Shown: in pieces, positions 6,151 to 13,945 of the stretch
Layout of the letters: every line of letters starts with the position of its first letter
Position numbering within the stretch: position 1 is the stretch's first letter
IMG/VR virus record: IMGVR_UViG_3300019752_000027
Span: 1-20,074 of that record
Length of the DNA stretch: 20,074 nucleotides
Strand: one strand, 5' to 3'
Origin: a virus
Made by a program: the position numbers and the translations under genes
Notes under the pieces: model-generated
Seen by the model: the letters and a program-made list of their open reading frames with translations, nothing else
Database searches by the model: none
What the model was told of the DNA's origin: nothing

Positions 6151-6775
6151 CATAATATCTACTTGTCAACCAATCTTGCCCTTTAGGTGTAATTAAGGTT
6201 TGCTGACTAATTATAGACTTATCCTCACGAACGTTTATAACTTTTTCAATAACTTCAAAATATTTTAAATCCATATATTTCTGATAAGGATTGTTCTTTT
6301 GTCTTCCTTGACTAATAAAAACCTTATCTTTTCTAAGTTGGCTAAAAAGCTTGTTTTGTCCCCAGTTAATCATCTTAGCAAACTGCCCCACTGAAATAGA
6401 AACATCAGACTGCATTAATTTATCATGCAACTCTACTTTAGGTTGCTGTTCTAACAATTTAGCTCTATCTTTTTTCCATCCATCTAGTAATCTCTGAATA
6501 TTGTTGGGATCTGAAAAATCCACTGCTATTGATAAATAACCTCCATTCTTTCTGATTGACTTAAGAATGTGTTTTACTTCTTTTTTAAACTGTTTTGCCA
6601 TCGGTTTTCTTGATTGCATCAAAGCTTCATATAAACCATCTTCTGTCAGCATGGTTACTTTTCTATTTTGACCTCCTACACAAATTGTGTGTATCAGCTT
6701 TTCTTCACCATCAACCTTACGAGTAACGGCATACCCATCTCTTTCTTCTAACAAATCGGCTACGTCTTTAGCCAA
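6146..6775 (-). CDS. Phage antirepressor, main part: rest of BRO-N plus KilA-C/ANT domain (5' end frameshifted)
   Basis: Residues 1-75 (AKDVADLLEERDGYAVTR, LTEDGLYEALMQSRKPMAKQF, LKSIRKNGGYL) are the body of a BRO-N domain, the N-terminal DNA/protein-binding module of phage antirepressors. Residues about 118-205 (SISVGQFAKMIN, NKLFSQLRKDKVF, NPYQKYMDLKYFEVI, then TLITPKGQDWL) fit the ANT/KilA-C domain. No ATG is available: the frame can start only at the TTG at 6775, in the middle of the domain, and the missing N-terminus is encoded just upstream in the +1-related frame (6760-6867). A one-base loss in a T run at 6774-6777 explains this. Restored, the protein would be about 240 residues, normal for the family. 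Such proteins relieve repression by binding a prophage repressor. Finding it inside tail genes on the opposite strand is unusual. Confidence 0.8.
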   Translation of the reverse strand: MAKDVADLLEERDGYAVTRKVDGEEKLIHTICVGGQNRKVTMLTEDGLYEALMQSRKPMAKQFKKEVKHILKSIRKNGGYLSIAVDFSDPNNIQRLLDGWKKDRAKLLEQQPKVELHDKLMQSDVSISVGQFAKMINWGQNKLFSQLRKDKVFISQGRQKNNPYQKYMDLKYFEVIEKVINVREDKSIISQQTLITPKGQDWLTSRYYE

Positions 6776-6867
6776 AATAAAGGCTCTTCTGGAGTTCCGT
6801 AAACATTAAATACTTGATTACTTAATACTTCTGCTTCTTTAATTATTTTAACTTCCTGTTCTTTCAT
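6760..6867 (-). CDS. N-terminal fragment of the same antirepressor (35 codons)
   Basis: The ATG at 6865-6867 starts a 35-residue frame, MKEQEVKIIKEAEVLSNQ, followed by VFNVYGTPEEPLF, then out-of-frame WLKT and TAG. The VYGTPEEPLF segment is the expected first strand/turn of BRO-N, which in intact relatives runs on as a hydrophobic residue followed by AKDVA. Re-reading one base after Phe31 (codons TTA TTT then TTG GCT AAA) joins it exactly to the main frame as PLF-LAKDVADLL. The start lies 18 bases after the stop of the upstream 6886-7446 gene, so the two form an operon. It may be a broken gene, a sequencing error in a short T run, or an uncommon frameshift. Confidence 0.75.
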   Translation of the reverse strand: MKEQEVKIIKEAEVLSNQVFNVYGTPEEPLFWLKT

Positions 6868-6885
6868 ACGCTTTATTATTTATTA

Positions 6886-7446
6886 TTACCAATACATTTC
6901 TACATTAACATCTCTATACACCTCTTCGCTATTCTCATCATCTTTAAGACTAAAATGAGCCTTGCCTTTTGTTGAGTTAAAAGCTACATCATTACTAGTT
7001 CCAGCGCTTACAAAATAACGAATATCAGGTTCATGCAAAAACTCCCCTATCGGCATAAGCGTAGTATTATCATACCTTCTCTCCCATTCTTGATTAAAAT
7101 CTAAAATACACTCAATATCAGTATTTTCCTCATTAGGGTAAGTAAAAATAATTTCTTTTATAGGAAAACTATACTCATAAGAGGAGTACCACTGTCGATA
7201 ATTTGTTATTATTCCAAAATTATTAATCTGAAAAGAATCTTTATTTACGATTGAGGGTACATGAAGATTAATTTTACATTTATAATCTCCTACTCTGAAT
7301 TTTTCTCCCAATGGAGGGAGGTTTAAAGTTGCTCCCCTTACATCTTCTATTTTAGCTTGTAACTCTAAAACTTCTTTTTTTAGCTTTTTAATCATTACAC
7401 CTTGCATCATTAGTAGATTTTTGATATCTATTATTTGATTTTCCAT
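6886..7446 (-). CDS. Hypothetical protein with N-terminal coiled coil (second cassette)
   Basis: A 186-residue protein with no family that I recognise. Residues 1-38 are a strong amphipathic helix with heptad spacing (MENQIIDIKNLLMMQG, KKLKKEVLELQAKI), likely to oligomerise. The remainder is predicted beta-rich, with many aromatic residues (FGIITNYRQWYSSYEYSF; HFSLKDDENSEEVYRDVNVEMYW). No signal peptide or membrane segment is seen. It starts within the 100-bp repeat, 24 bases from a consensus -7 box, and ends 18 bases before the antirepressor start, so both are probably co-transcribed. A structural or host-interaction role is possible, but nothing in the sequence fixes it. Confidence 0.65.
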   Translation of the reverse strand: MENQIIDIKNLLMMQGVMIKKLKKEVLELQAKIEDVRGATLNLPPLGEKFRVGDYKCKINLHVPSIVNKDSFQINNFGIITNYRQWYSSYEYSFPIKEIIFTYPNEENTDIECILDFNQEWERRYDNTTLMPIGEFLHEPDIRYFVSAGTSNDVAFNSTKGKAHFSLKDDENSEEVYRDVNVEMYW

Positions 7447-7469
7447 ATCATTAATTTTTAATTACCATA

Positions 7470-7500
7470 CAAACATAAAGCTAATTTCCCACAATTCCAA
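7470..7500 (-). promoter_or_regulatory. Bacteroidota-type promoter for the second reverse-strand cassette
   Basis: On the reverse strand TTG (7498-7500), 20 bases, then TATGTTTG (7470-7477), identical to copy A. It would drive the coiled-coil protein and the antirepressor from a leader of roughly 20 bases. Confidence 0.75.
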
Positions 7501-7528
7501 GCAATTTCGAGAATTAATTTTTTTTCGT

Positions 7529-7536
7529 TATCTTTA
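7529..7536 (+). promoter_or_regulatory. Possible -7 element for the tape measure transcript
   Basis: TATCTTTA, one base off the TAnnTTTG consensus, follows the T-rich tract as in copy A. It would start RNA around 7543, just upstream of the hairpin at 7558-7583. Since the chaperone transcript is closed by the terminator at 6116, this is the only visible candidate for transcribing the tape measure and everything to 19543. A -33 element is not obvious. Confidence 0.45.
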
Positions 7537-7557
7537 CGTAAAATTAACTAACCTACA

Positions 7558-7590
7558 AAGAGGTGTCATTCGTGGCATCTCTTTTTTATT
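7558..7590 (+). terminator. UUCG-loop hairpin with T-run directly upstream of the tape measure start
   Basis: Arms AAGAGGTGTCA (7558-7568) and TGGCATCTCTT (7573-7583) pair over 11 bases with two G-U pairs, closed by a UUCG tetraloop, and are followed by six T and ATT. It has every feature of an intrinsic terminator yet lies 17 bases before the tape measure ATG and after the presumed promoter. It may therefore be an attenuator, a leader-stabilising hairpin, or the relic of the terminator that once followed the chaperone gene. Confidence 0.75.
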
Positions 7591-7599
7591 TATATACAG

Positions 7600-10500
7600 A
7601 TGGCAGATAAAATTGGCGAACTTGAATACGACCTACGAGTATCGGATGAACAGTTTGAGAAAGACCTTAAAAAGCTTAATGAAAAGCTAAAAAAACATGG
7701 TGCACAGATGGAGAAATCTTTAACCATTTCTGCTAAGACAAACATAACAGCAGCTACAAAGCAACTACAAGGACAATTTCAAGAAAGTATTAAAGGAATA
7801 GGGAGGACTAATGATGGTCTTAAGTCCATGAATGCTTACTATAAGGATTTGGAGAAAACATCCAAAGCGGCTGCTAAGAGTACCGAAAAAGCTTCTAGGC
7901 TAGAAACGGCGGCGCTTAAAAAAGAGGCTCAAATGGCTATTAAGGCTGAATCTGCTATTAATAGAAAAATCAGACTAAGAGATAAAGCTATTACTGCTGC
8001 CGAAAGAGCCACCAAAGCCGAAGAAAGAGCTAATGCAGCGGCGGCTAAAAAAGTCTCTAATATAAATAAAGCTAATTCAGCATATAAAAAACAGAGCTTA
8101 TATTTACAAAATATTCGTACTGCGGCGGCTTCTTACGTCTCTTTATTTGCGGCTGTAGGAATACTTAATAACATAAGAAGGGTAACAGGTGAATTTGAAC
8201 TACAAAATAAAGCATTAGCAGCGATAATTCAAAACAAAGATAAAGCAGATCAACTTTTTGCTCAAGTGACAGATTTAGCACTAGAATCACCTTTCGGAAT
8301 ACGAGAGCTTCTTTCTTACACTAAACAGTTAGCAGCTTACAGAATAGAGAGTGAAGAATTAATACCTACACTTACAAAACTTGCTGATGTATCTGCTGGT
8401 CTTGGCGTGGATATGAATAGACTAATATTAGCTTATGGTCAGGTTCGTGCAGCTTCCGTTTTGAGAGGGTGTTTCGGATTAAATACTCCTGTATTAAAGA
8501 TAGATAAAACGGTTATACCTGTTCAAGATATTAAAAAGGGAGATGTATTAATAGGTGATGACAACACGAATAGAAACGTTCTCGAAACAATAAAAGGTCG
8601 TGAGCAAATGTATTGGATTAAACAGTCTAATGCAGATAATTACAGAGTAAATCATAATCACATAATGACACTTCTTAAGGATGGTCAATTAGTAGATATT
8701 TATCTTTATGAATTATTAAACAAGGATATTTCTGAATACAAAGGAGTAAATGCTATTAACGGAAATATTTCAGACATTGAGATAGAAAAAGATACTATTG
8801 ATGATTATTATGGCTTTGTTATAGATGGCAATAAAAGATTTTTATTGGGTGATGGTTCTATTGCGCATAATACAGAATTAAGACAATTCACAGAGGCTGG
8901 AATACCAATGGTAGCCTTACTTGCAGACAAATTCACAGAGCTTGAAGGGACTGCTGTCTCTACCGCTGATGTGTTTGATAGAATATCAAATAGAGCCGTT
9001 TCTTTTAAGGTTGTTTCTGAGATTTTTAATGACATGACAGCTAAGGGCGGAACATTTTTTGAAGCTCAAAAAGTACAAGCTGAGACATTATACGGTATGT
9101 GGAATATCTTAGGAGATGCTATGGATAAAATGTATAACCAAATAGGTCAGGCTAACTTAGGTGTTCTTAAAGATGGTGTAAAAGGAGCTATTGACTTAGC
9201 TCGTAATTGGGAAACAGTTGTTGATGTTTTAAAAGCTGCCGTTTTGACGTTTGGAGCTTACAAAACTGCCATGATGGTTAATTTGGTTATCAGGAAAAGC
9301 CTAAGAAATATGACCCTTTCCGAGATTCAAGCCTTAAAAGCTGCGGACGCAATACAGAAGAAAAGAATAATTACAATGAACTTAGCTAGCGTGGCAGGTA
9401 AAAAGCTAACTGGAGTTATGAAAAAACTATATGCTATTAAAGGAACTCTTGCTATTGCTGGGTTTGCTTTATTGGCTGAATATTTATATACATCATATGA
9501 AAATTCTCAAAAATTAACAAGAGAACTAGATAAACTAGCTTCCGAAGGTGTTGTCAAAGTAGGGGATTTAGTATCCAACTTTAAAGAATTAGCCAAAGCT
9601 GCACTGGAAGCAAATGATGGATCTAACAATCAAAGAGAGGCTATAGCTGAACTTAAGAGAACATATAAAGACTATCTTCCTATGCAGAAATTTACCATTG
9701 AAAATCTTAAAGAGATGAGTGGTAATTATGACTCTGTAACAGAAGCTATCAATAGAAAAGTGGAAGCTCAAATTAAAGAAAAGACACAAACAGCTATTGA
9801 TACTGAATTTAATGAGAAAAAACAAGATGCTCTTGGGACTATATCAGAGAGCTTAGTAGGGTTTCCTGTAAAAGGAGGGACTGAAAAACTTACGCAAAAA
9901 CAAGCTGCGTTTATAGCAAAAACATTTAGAAATCAATTAGAAAGTGAACTTAAAAAGGGATTAGATACAAATCCTTATGGTATATTACTACAAACTATTG
10001 AAGAGTTTGATTATGCTGGAAGTGCTAATGCTAGAATACAATACGGTTTTGACGAGGTTAGAAGAAGCACATATGCGTACAGAGACGCATTGCAAGAGTT
10101 AAGCAAAGCAGAATCAGACAGAGATACAAAACTAGATGCTGCTTTTGGATTTACAGATGTAAGAGCTAAAGATTTCAAAGCACTTACTAAAATAAGTGAA
10201 GATTACGAAAAAACTATTAGAGAGATAAACGCCAAACCATTAACTGATGATGCCTTTCAGGTGGAGACGCTCGAAGCTAAGAAAGATAAACTTAAAAACA
10301 TCATTTCTTATTATACTGAATTAGCCAATAAAGCTGATGGTTTTGATAAGAAGTTATTTGAGAAAGATAAGGTTAAACAATACACACAAGAGTTAAACAA
10401 ACTAACAGTAAACATAAAATCTTACGCTAAAGAAGTAAATGACATAATAAAAGCTAATCAGGGAGATACTACTTTTGGTCAAGTTTTTGCTGTAGGGGAA

Positions 10501-13500
10501 GATGAAGATCCGATAGAACATGGCAAAAAAACAGCAAAAGCTTATAAAGAACTAATATTAGACATTAAAGCTACAGAGGGTATAATAAAAGGACTTAAAG
10601 ATGGTGGTGAGGATATATTAGCGCAAACCAAAATACTGAAAATACTAGAAATTAAAAGCGTGGTGGCAAAAGCTATTATTGACGCTATGAATACCTCTCT
10701 ATCTAAAAATGGAGCTAAAAGCGATGGGAATATATCTAACTTACGTGCTGAATTAGATTTACTTAAGAAGATTAAAAAATCTCGTGAGGATTTAAGTAAA
10801 ATAATGACAACTGAAGATGTTGAAGCTAATATTCAAAAGTTGTTTGGTGGTCAAGCTAAAGATTTAAACATCAAAATTCCTATATCTTCTGACTCTTCTG
10901 CTTTTTATGAGCAACTGGAAAACCTAGCTGTTAGAGCTGAGAATTTAGGAGGGAAAGCTGGCATATCATGGGCTAAAGGGTTGCGTAACCAAATAGGCAC
11001 TATGCAAGTTGACGACATAAAAGAAACTGCTATTAGAGCTTTGAAAGCATTAGATATTGAAGTAGCTAAATATAAAGGAAAGTATAAATTCTACAAGGAT
11101 GTATTAGGAATTACTGGCAATGATGAATTAGCTGTAAAATTAGCTTTCGAAGGTACTGAATCAGCAACAAACTTTATTGATACGCTTAAGAAGAAGATAG
11201 AAGATTTAGCTCATAGTGGTGATTTCAATATAAATCCTAACTTAGATTTCGAAGGTATTAAAAAACTTGACAATCTTCCCGAAAAACTAGCTAAAGCCAT
11301 TAAGAAAGTAGACGATACAATAACAAAAGAGTCAACAAATACTCTTCTTAAGAGATTAAAGTTTCTGGAAACAAAAACTCCAGAAGGAATGGGATTAGCA
11401 TTTGATTTTTCTGATGTTATTACAGACACATCCAAATCGGCTGCCAAGATAAGAAGAGAGATAGAAAGTATAGTTAAAGACGCTAGTAAACAAGATATTA
11501 CTAGAATAAATCAGATTGGAGATTTACAATTAAAAAGCATATCAGAGCAAGCAAGACAACGAATTGAAAAAATGGGGGCTGCTTATACTAAAGAAAGGAT
11601 TGAAATTGCTGGACTTGGAGAATCTTATAGTAATATGACTAATGCTTCTTTAACTGACATAAACAAAATAATAGAATTAATAAAGAAGGGACAACAAGAT
11701 TTACTTAGTGGTGAAGGTTTACAAAACATGATAAATAGCCTAAAACTAGATTCAGATGTTTCTGACAGCTTGTTTGGCGATATTTTCAATTCTTCCAACA
11801 TAGATGATTTTGTTTCAAAAGTCAACGATTTAGAAGTGGAGATGAAAAATGCCAGCAATGTAAAAATAGGAACTAAAGTTGTATCAGAGGAACAAATACT
11901 AAAAATACAGGAATTTATCACGCTTCTTAAAGCTATGGGATTAGCGAATAAAAACGCTTTAGATACAACTACCGAGAAAAAAATAAAGAAACAAATAGCT
12001 GAATGGAGACAATTTAACAACTCACTGACAGATGTTATAGGTACTGTTAGAGACTTAGGGTCTACAATGGGTGAGAGCCTATCAGAAGAAGGAGAAAGAG
12101 CCTTAAATGCGATACAAGGAGTATCAACTGGCATAATGACAGCTATTTCAGAAACCAGTAAACTAGCCGTAGACGGAATAAGTGCCGTGGAAAAAGCTTC
12201 TGTTATCCTAGCTGTAATAAGCGCTTCATTAAAAATAATACAAGGAATAAGTGAAGCTATAGATACGCTTAATAACAAAGACATAACTGCACAACAAGAA
12301 CAAACAAAGCAAGTAGCTGACCGTATAAATATGGAGATGGCTATAAATAAAATAATTAGAGACAGAAACAAACTACAAGAAGAAAGTATTATTTTAGGCA
12401 AAGATGCTGGAAAATCTATGGGAGAAGCCTTTAGTTTAATGGATGAAAGTACTGCTGAATTTGATGAAGCAATAAAATCACTTTCTGAAAATGCTATTTT
12501 TAGTGATGAGGAATCTTGGAGAAACTTATGGGGATTTGGATCTAAAAGAAGCAAGGAATTTAGTTTTTCCATAAAAGATATTCTTGGGGAAAAAGGCTCT
12601 GGAGGAGGATCTGTATTAGACTGGTGGTTTACAGGTGTTTTTGATAAACTAGACTTGTTTGGGAAAGCTGGAAAAGGAGAAGCTAAAGGGAAAGCTTATG
12701 AGAGTATAATAAATACAATGAAAGAATCTCTTGGAGCTATCGGTAAAACAACAGAAGATTTACTAGATATGTCGTCTGCTGAATGGTTGGATTTCTTTAG
12801 ATTAATGAAAGAAGGAGGCAAAATAACCGACGAAGCAACATTAGGCTTAATAGCAAATGCAGAGGAAGCTCAGGCTAAATATGCTGAAGCTATGGAGAAT
12901 GTTAAAGAGATAATATTGAGCATTACTGGTGATTTAGGAAATCAACTAGGAGATACCTTAGCAGATGCTTTCGAAAGAGGTATAGATGGAGCTGAGGAGT
13001 TTAAGCATGTTGTGGAAGGAATGATAGAAGATCTCTTAAAAAAACAGTTAGTAAACACATTGTTTAAGAAAGATTTTGACGCACTAGAGAAACAAATGCA
13101 AGATTCCATGAGAATAGGTGGTGATGGAAGTTGGATAGATGATATTGAGACTTTCTTTACTAATATAGAAGGCAAAAGTGAAGAAGCTAACAAGTTATTC
13201 GAACAATTCAGAAGAGAAGGTAAAGCTAAAGGTTTCGATTTGTTCGGAGGAGATGGCGGTGATTTAGGTAACCTAGCTAAGGGAATTACTGGCGTTACAG
13301 AAGATACTGCTAGGGAATTAGCTGGAATGCTAAACAGTATCAGAGAAAGCGTTATTCTTCAAGGTGCAGATATAAAACACATAAGCGGAACTCTTAATAA
13401 TATGTATATCATACAAGGGCAAAGTTTAACTAATTTAATCGAGATAAACCAAAACACAGGAGCTATGAAAAATGCCATTGAATCTGTTTTAGGACAAGGA

Positions 13501-13536
13501 AGTAAAGGTACAGCAATCAAAGTAATAATAGAATAA
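7600..13536 (+). CDS. Tail tape measure protein interrupted by a mini-intein
   Basis: The 1978-codon frame is by far the longest gene and follows the chaperones, as expected for the protein that sets tail length. The N-terminus (residues 1-190) is charged and coiled coil (EYDLRVSDEQFEKDLKKLNE; Ala/Lys/Glu-rich repeats). Residues 190-290 and 425-530 form the conserved tape-measure domain (ELQNKALAAIIQNKDKAD; LALESPFGIRELLSYTKQLAAY; LRG joined to TELRQFTEAGIPMVALLAD; GGTFFEAQ; LYGMWNILGDAMDKMYNQIG). Hydrophobic segments occur near residues 546-564, 616-630 and 1533-1550, as expected for a protein injected through membranes. Most of 640-1480 is helical. Removing the intein (291-424) leaves 1844 residues, which at about 1.5 angstrom per residue implies a tail of roughly 275 nm. 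The ATG at 7600 lies 17 bases after a terminator-like hairpin. Confidence 0.92.
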   Translation: MADKIGELEYDLRVSDEQFEKDLKKLNEKLKKHGAQMEKSLTISAKTNITAATKQLQGQFQESIKGIGRTNDGLKSMNAYYKDLEKTSKAAAKSTEKASRLETAALKKEAQMAIKAESAINRKIRLRDKAITAAERATKAEERANAAAAKKVSNINKANSAYKKQSLYLQNIRTAAASYVSLFAAVGILNNIRRVTGEFELQNKALAAIIQNKDKADQLFAQVTDLALESPFGIRELLSYTKQLAAYRIESEELIPTLTKLADVSAGLGVDMNRLILAYGQVRAASVLRGCFGLNTPVLKIDKTVIPVQDIKKGDVLIGDDNTNRNVLETIKGREQMYWIKQSNADNYRVNHNHIMTLLKDGQLVDIYLYELLNKDISEYKGVNAINGNISDIEIEKDTIDDYYGFVIDGNKRFLLGDGSIAHNTELRQFTEAGIPMVALLADKFTELEGTAVSTADVFDRISNRAVSFKVVSEIFNDMTAKGGTFFEAQKVQAETLYGMWNILGDAMDKMYNQIGQANLGVLKDGVKGAIDLARNWETVVDVLKAAVLTFGAYKTAMMVNLVIRKSLRNMTLSEIQALKAADAIQKKRIITMNLASVAGKKLTGVMKKLYAIKGTLAIAGFALLAEYLYTSYENSQKLTRELDKLASEGVVKVGDLVSNFKELAKAALEANDGSNNQREAIAELKRTYKDYLPMQKFTIENLKEMSGNYDSVTEAINRKVEAQIKEKTQTAIDTEFNEKKQDALGTISESLVGFPVKGGTEKLTQKQAAFIAKTFRNQLESELKKGLDTNPYGILLQTIEEFDYAGSANARIQYGFDEVRRSTYAYRDALQELSKAESDRDTKLDAAFGFTDVRAKDFKALTKISEDYEKTIREINAKPLTDDAFQVETLEAKKDKLKNIISYYTELANKADGFDKKLFEKDKVKQYTQELNKLTVNIKSYAKEVNDIIKANQGDTTFGQVFAVGEDEDPIEHGKKTAKAYKELILDIKATEGIIKGLKDGGEDILAQTKILKILEIKSVVAKAIIDAMNTSLSKNGAKSDGNISNLRAELDLLKKIKKSREDLSKIMTTEDVEANIQKLFGGQAKDLNIKIPISSDSSAFYEQLENLAVRAENLGGKAGISWAKGLRNQIGTMQVDDIKETAIRALKALDIEVAKYKGKYKFYKDVLGITGNDELAVKLAFEGTESATNFIDTLKKKIEDLAHSGDFNINPNLDFEGIKKLDNLPEKLAKAIKKVDDTITKESTNTLLKRLKFLETKTPEGMGLAFDFSDVITDTSKSAAKIRREIESIVKDASKQDITRINQIGDLQLKSISEQARQRIEKMGAAYTKERIEIAGLGESYSNMTNASLTDINKIIELIKKGQQDLLSGEGLQNMINSLKLDSDVSDSLFGDIFNSSNIDDFVSKVNDLEVEMKNASNVKIGTKVVSEEQILKIQEFITLLKAMGLANKNALDTTTEKKIKKQIAEWRQFNNSLTDVIGTVRDLGSTMGESLSEEGERALNAIQGVSTGIMTAISETSKLAVDGISAVEKASVILAVISASLKIIQGISEAIDTLNNKDITAQQEQTKQVADRINMEMAINKIIRDRNKLQEESIILGKDAGKSMGEAFSLMDESTAEFDEAIKSLSENAIFSDEESWRNLWGFGSKRSKEFSFSIKDILGEKGSGGGSVLDWWFTGVFDKLDLFGKAGKGEAKGKAYESIINTMKESLGAIGKTTEDLLDMSSAEWLDFFRLMKEGGKITDEATLGLIANAEEAQAKYAEAMENVKEIILSITGDLGNQLGDTLADAFERGIDGAEEFKHVVEGMIEDLLKKQLVNTLFKKDFDALEKQMQDSMRIGGDGSWIDDIETFFTNIEGKSEEANKLFEQFRREGKAKGFDLFGGDGGDLGNLAKGITGVTEDTARELAGMLNSIRESVILQGADIKHISGTLNNMYIIQGQSLTNLIEINQNTGAMKNAIESVLGQGSKGTAIKVIIE
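8470..8871 (+). other. Mini-intein (134 residues) in the tape measure protein
   Basis: Residues 291-424 of the tape measure frame carry the landmarks of a splicing intein. Block A starts with Cys291 (CFGLNTPVL, then PVQDIKKGDVLIG). Block B is YRVNHNHIMTL, with His354 in the key position but Asn351 where Thr of TxxH is usual. Block F is DYYGFVIDGNKRFLLGDG. Block G is SIAHN ending in His423-Asn424, followed by Thr425 as the first C-extein residue. The upstream residue is Gly290. Joining the flanks restores LRG-TELRQFTEAG, a conserved tape-measure motif. Only about 48 residues separate blocks B and F and no LAGLIDADG, HNH or GIY-YIG motif is seen, so no homing endonuclease is present. Splicing itself is inferred. 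Confidence 0.93.
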
Positions 13537-13540
13537 TTAT

Positions 13541-13945
13541 ATGGGACTATTTAAAGTAACAAGAGAGGGTGAGATAGAAACAGACCTAGAAGATATGGGT
13601 GTGACAATAACACACTCACCTACTTATAAAGAAGAATATAAAGAACCTAGTAAGAGGAGTTGGGCTAACGAAGATGGGGATGATGTGTATTTCCCTGTAA
13701 CTAGAAAAACTAAGTCCCAAAAAATAATAATCGAGTTTTTCTGCGAAGGTAATAGCTATTTGTCGGATTATCGCAATTTTTGTATCTTTATGGCTGAGAA
13801 AAAGTTTGTTTGGAAAGATGAAAATCAAGGGCTAACCTTTGATGGAATCTGCTCTGAATCAGAAGCGACAAGACATGATGTTGCAAAAAAATTAACAGGT
13901 AAAATAATAATAAATAATTATACAGGAAGATATGGGAACATTTAA
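13541..13945 (+). CDS. Putative distal tail / baseplate protein downstream of tape measure
   Basis: A 134-residue protein starting 4 bases after the tape measure stop. It has beta strands with a polar N-terminal part (MGLFKVTREGEIETDLEDMGVTITHSPTYKEEY) and the central segment KKTKSQKIIIEFFCEGNSYL, then SDYRNFCIFMAEKKFVWKDE. Position immediately after the tape measure and before the large hub-like gene is where distal-tail proteins are found in siphophages. It is shorter than many distal-tail proteins (often 200-300 residues), so it may be only the core ring domain. Function by synteny only. Fourteen bases overlap the next gene. Confidence 0.45.
   Translation: MGLFKVTREGEIETDLEDMGVTITHSPTYKEEYKEPSKRSWANEDGDDVYFPVTRKTKSQKIIIEFFCEGNSYLSDYRNFCIFMAEKKFVWKDENQGLTFDGICSESEATRHDVAKKLTGKIIINNYTGRYGNI

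Larger units (their letters stand above)
7438..7537. repeat. 100-bp repeat, copy B (divergent promoter region)
   Basis: This is the second copy of the sequence at 5247-5346, with 97 of 100 bases identical and no gaps. Unlike most of the window the sequence is non-coding apart from the first three codons of the reverse gene, so the identity is at the nucleotide level and is best explained by recent duplication, gene conversion, or strong conservation of a control region. Confidence 0.95.

Noticed and set aside
8470-8871. Intein with a homing endonuclease
   Set aside because: Only about 48 residues separate splicing blocks B and F; no LAGLIDADG, HNH or GIY-YIG pattern is seen.
8808-9035. Reverse frame across the intein C-terminal junction
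   Set aside because: Only 75 residues, Ser-rich, opposite a strongly supported junction; no homing endonuclease motif.
11625-12572. Long reverse-strand open frame (315 codons) opposite the tape measure
   Set aside because: The product is Ser/Leu/Ile-rich without domain character and is the complement of Ala/Lys/Glu/Asp-rich coding sequence; no promoter or leader. It is a shadow.
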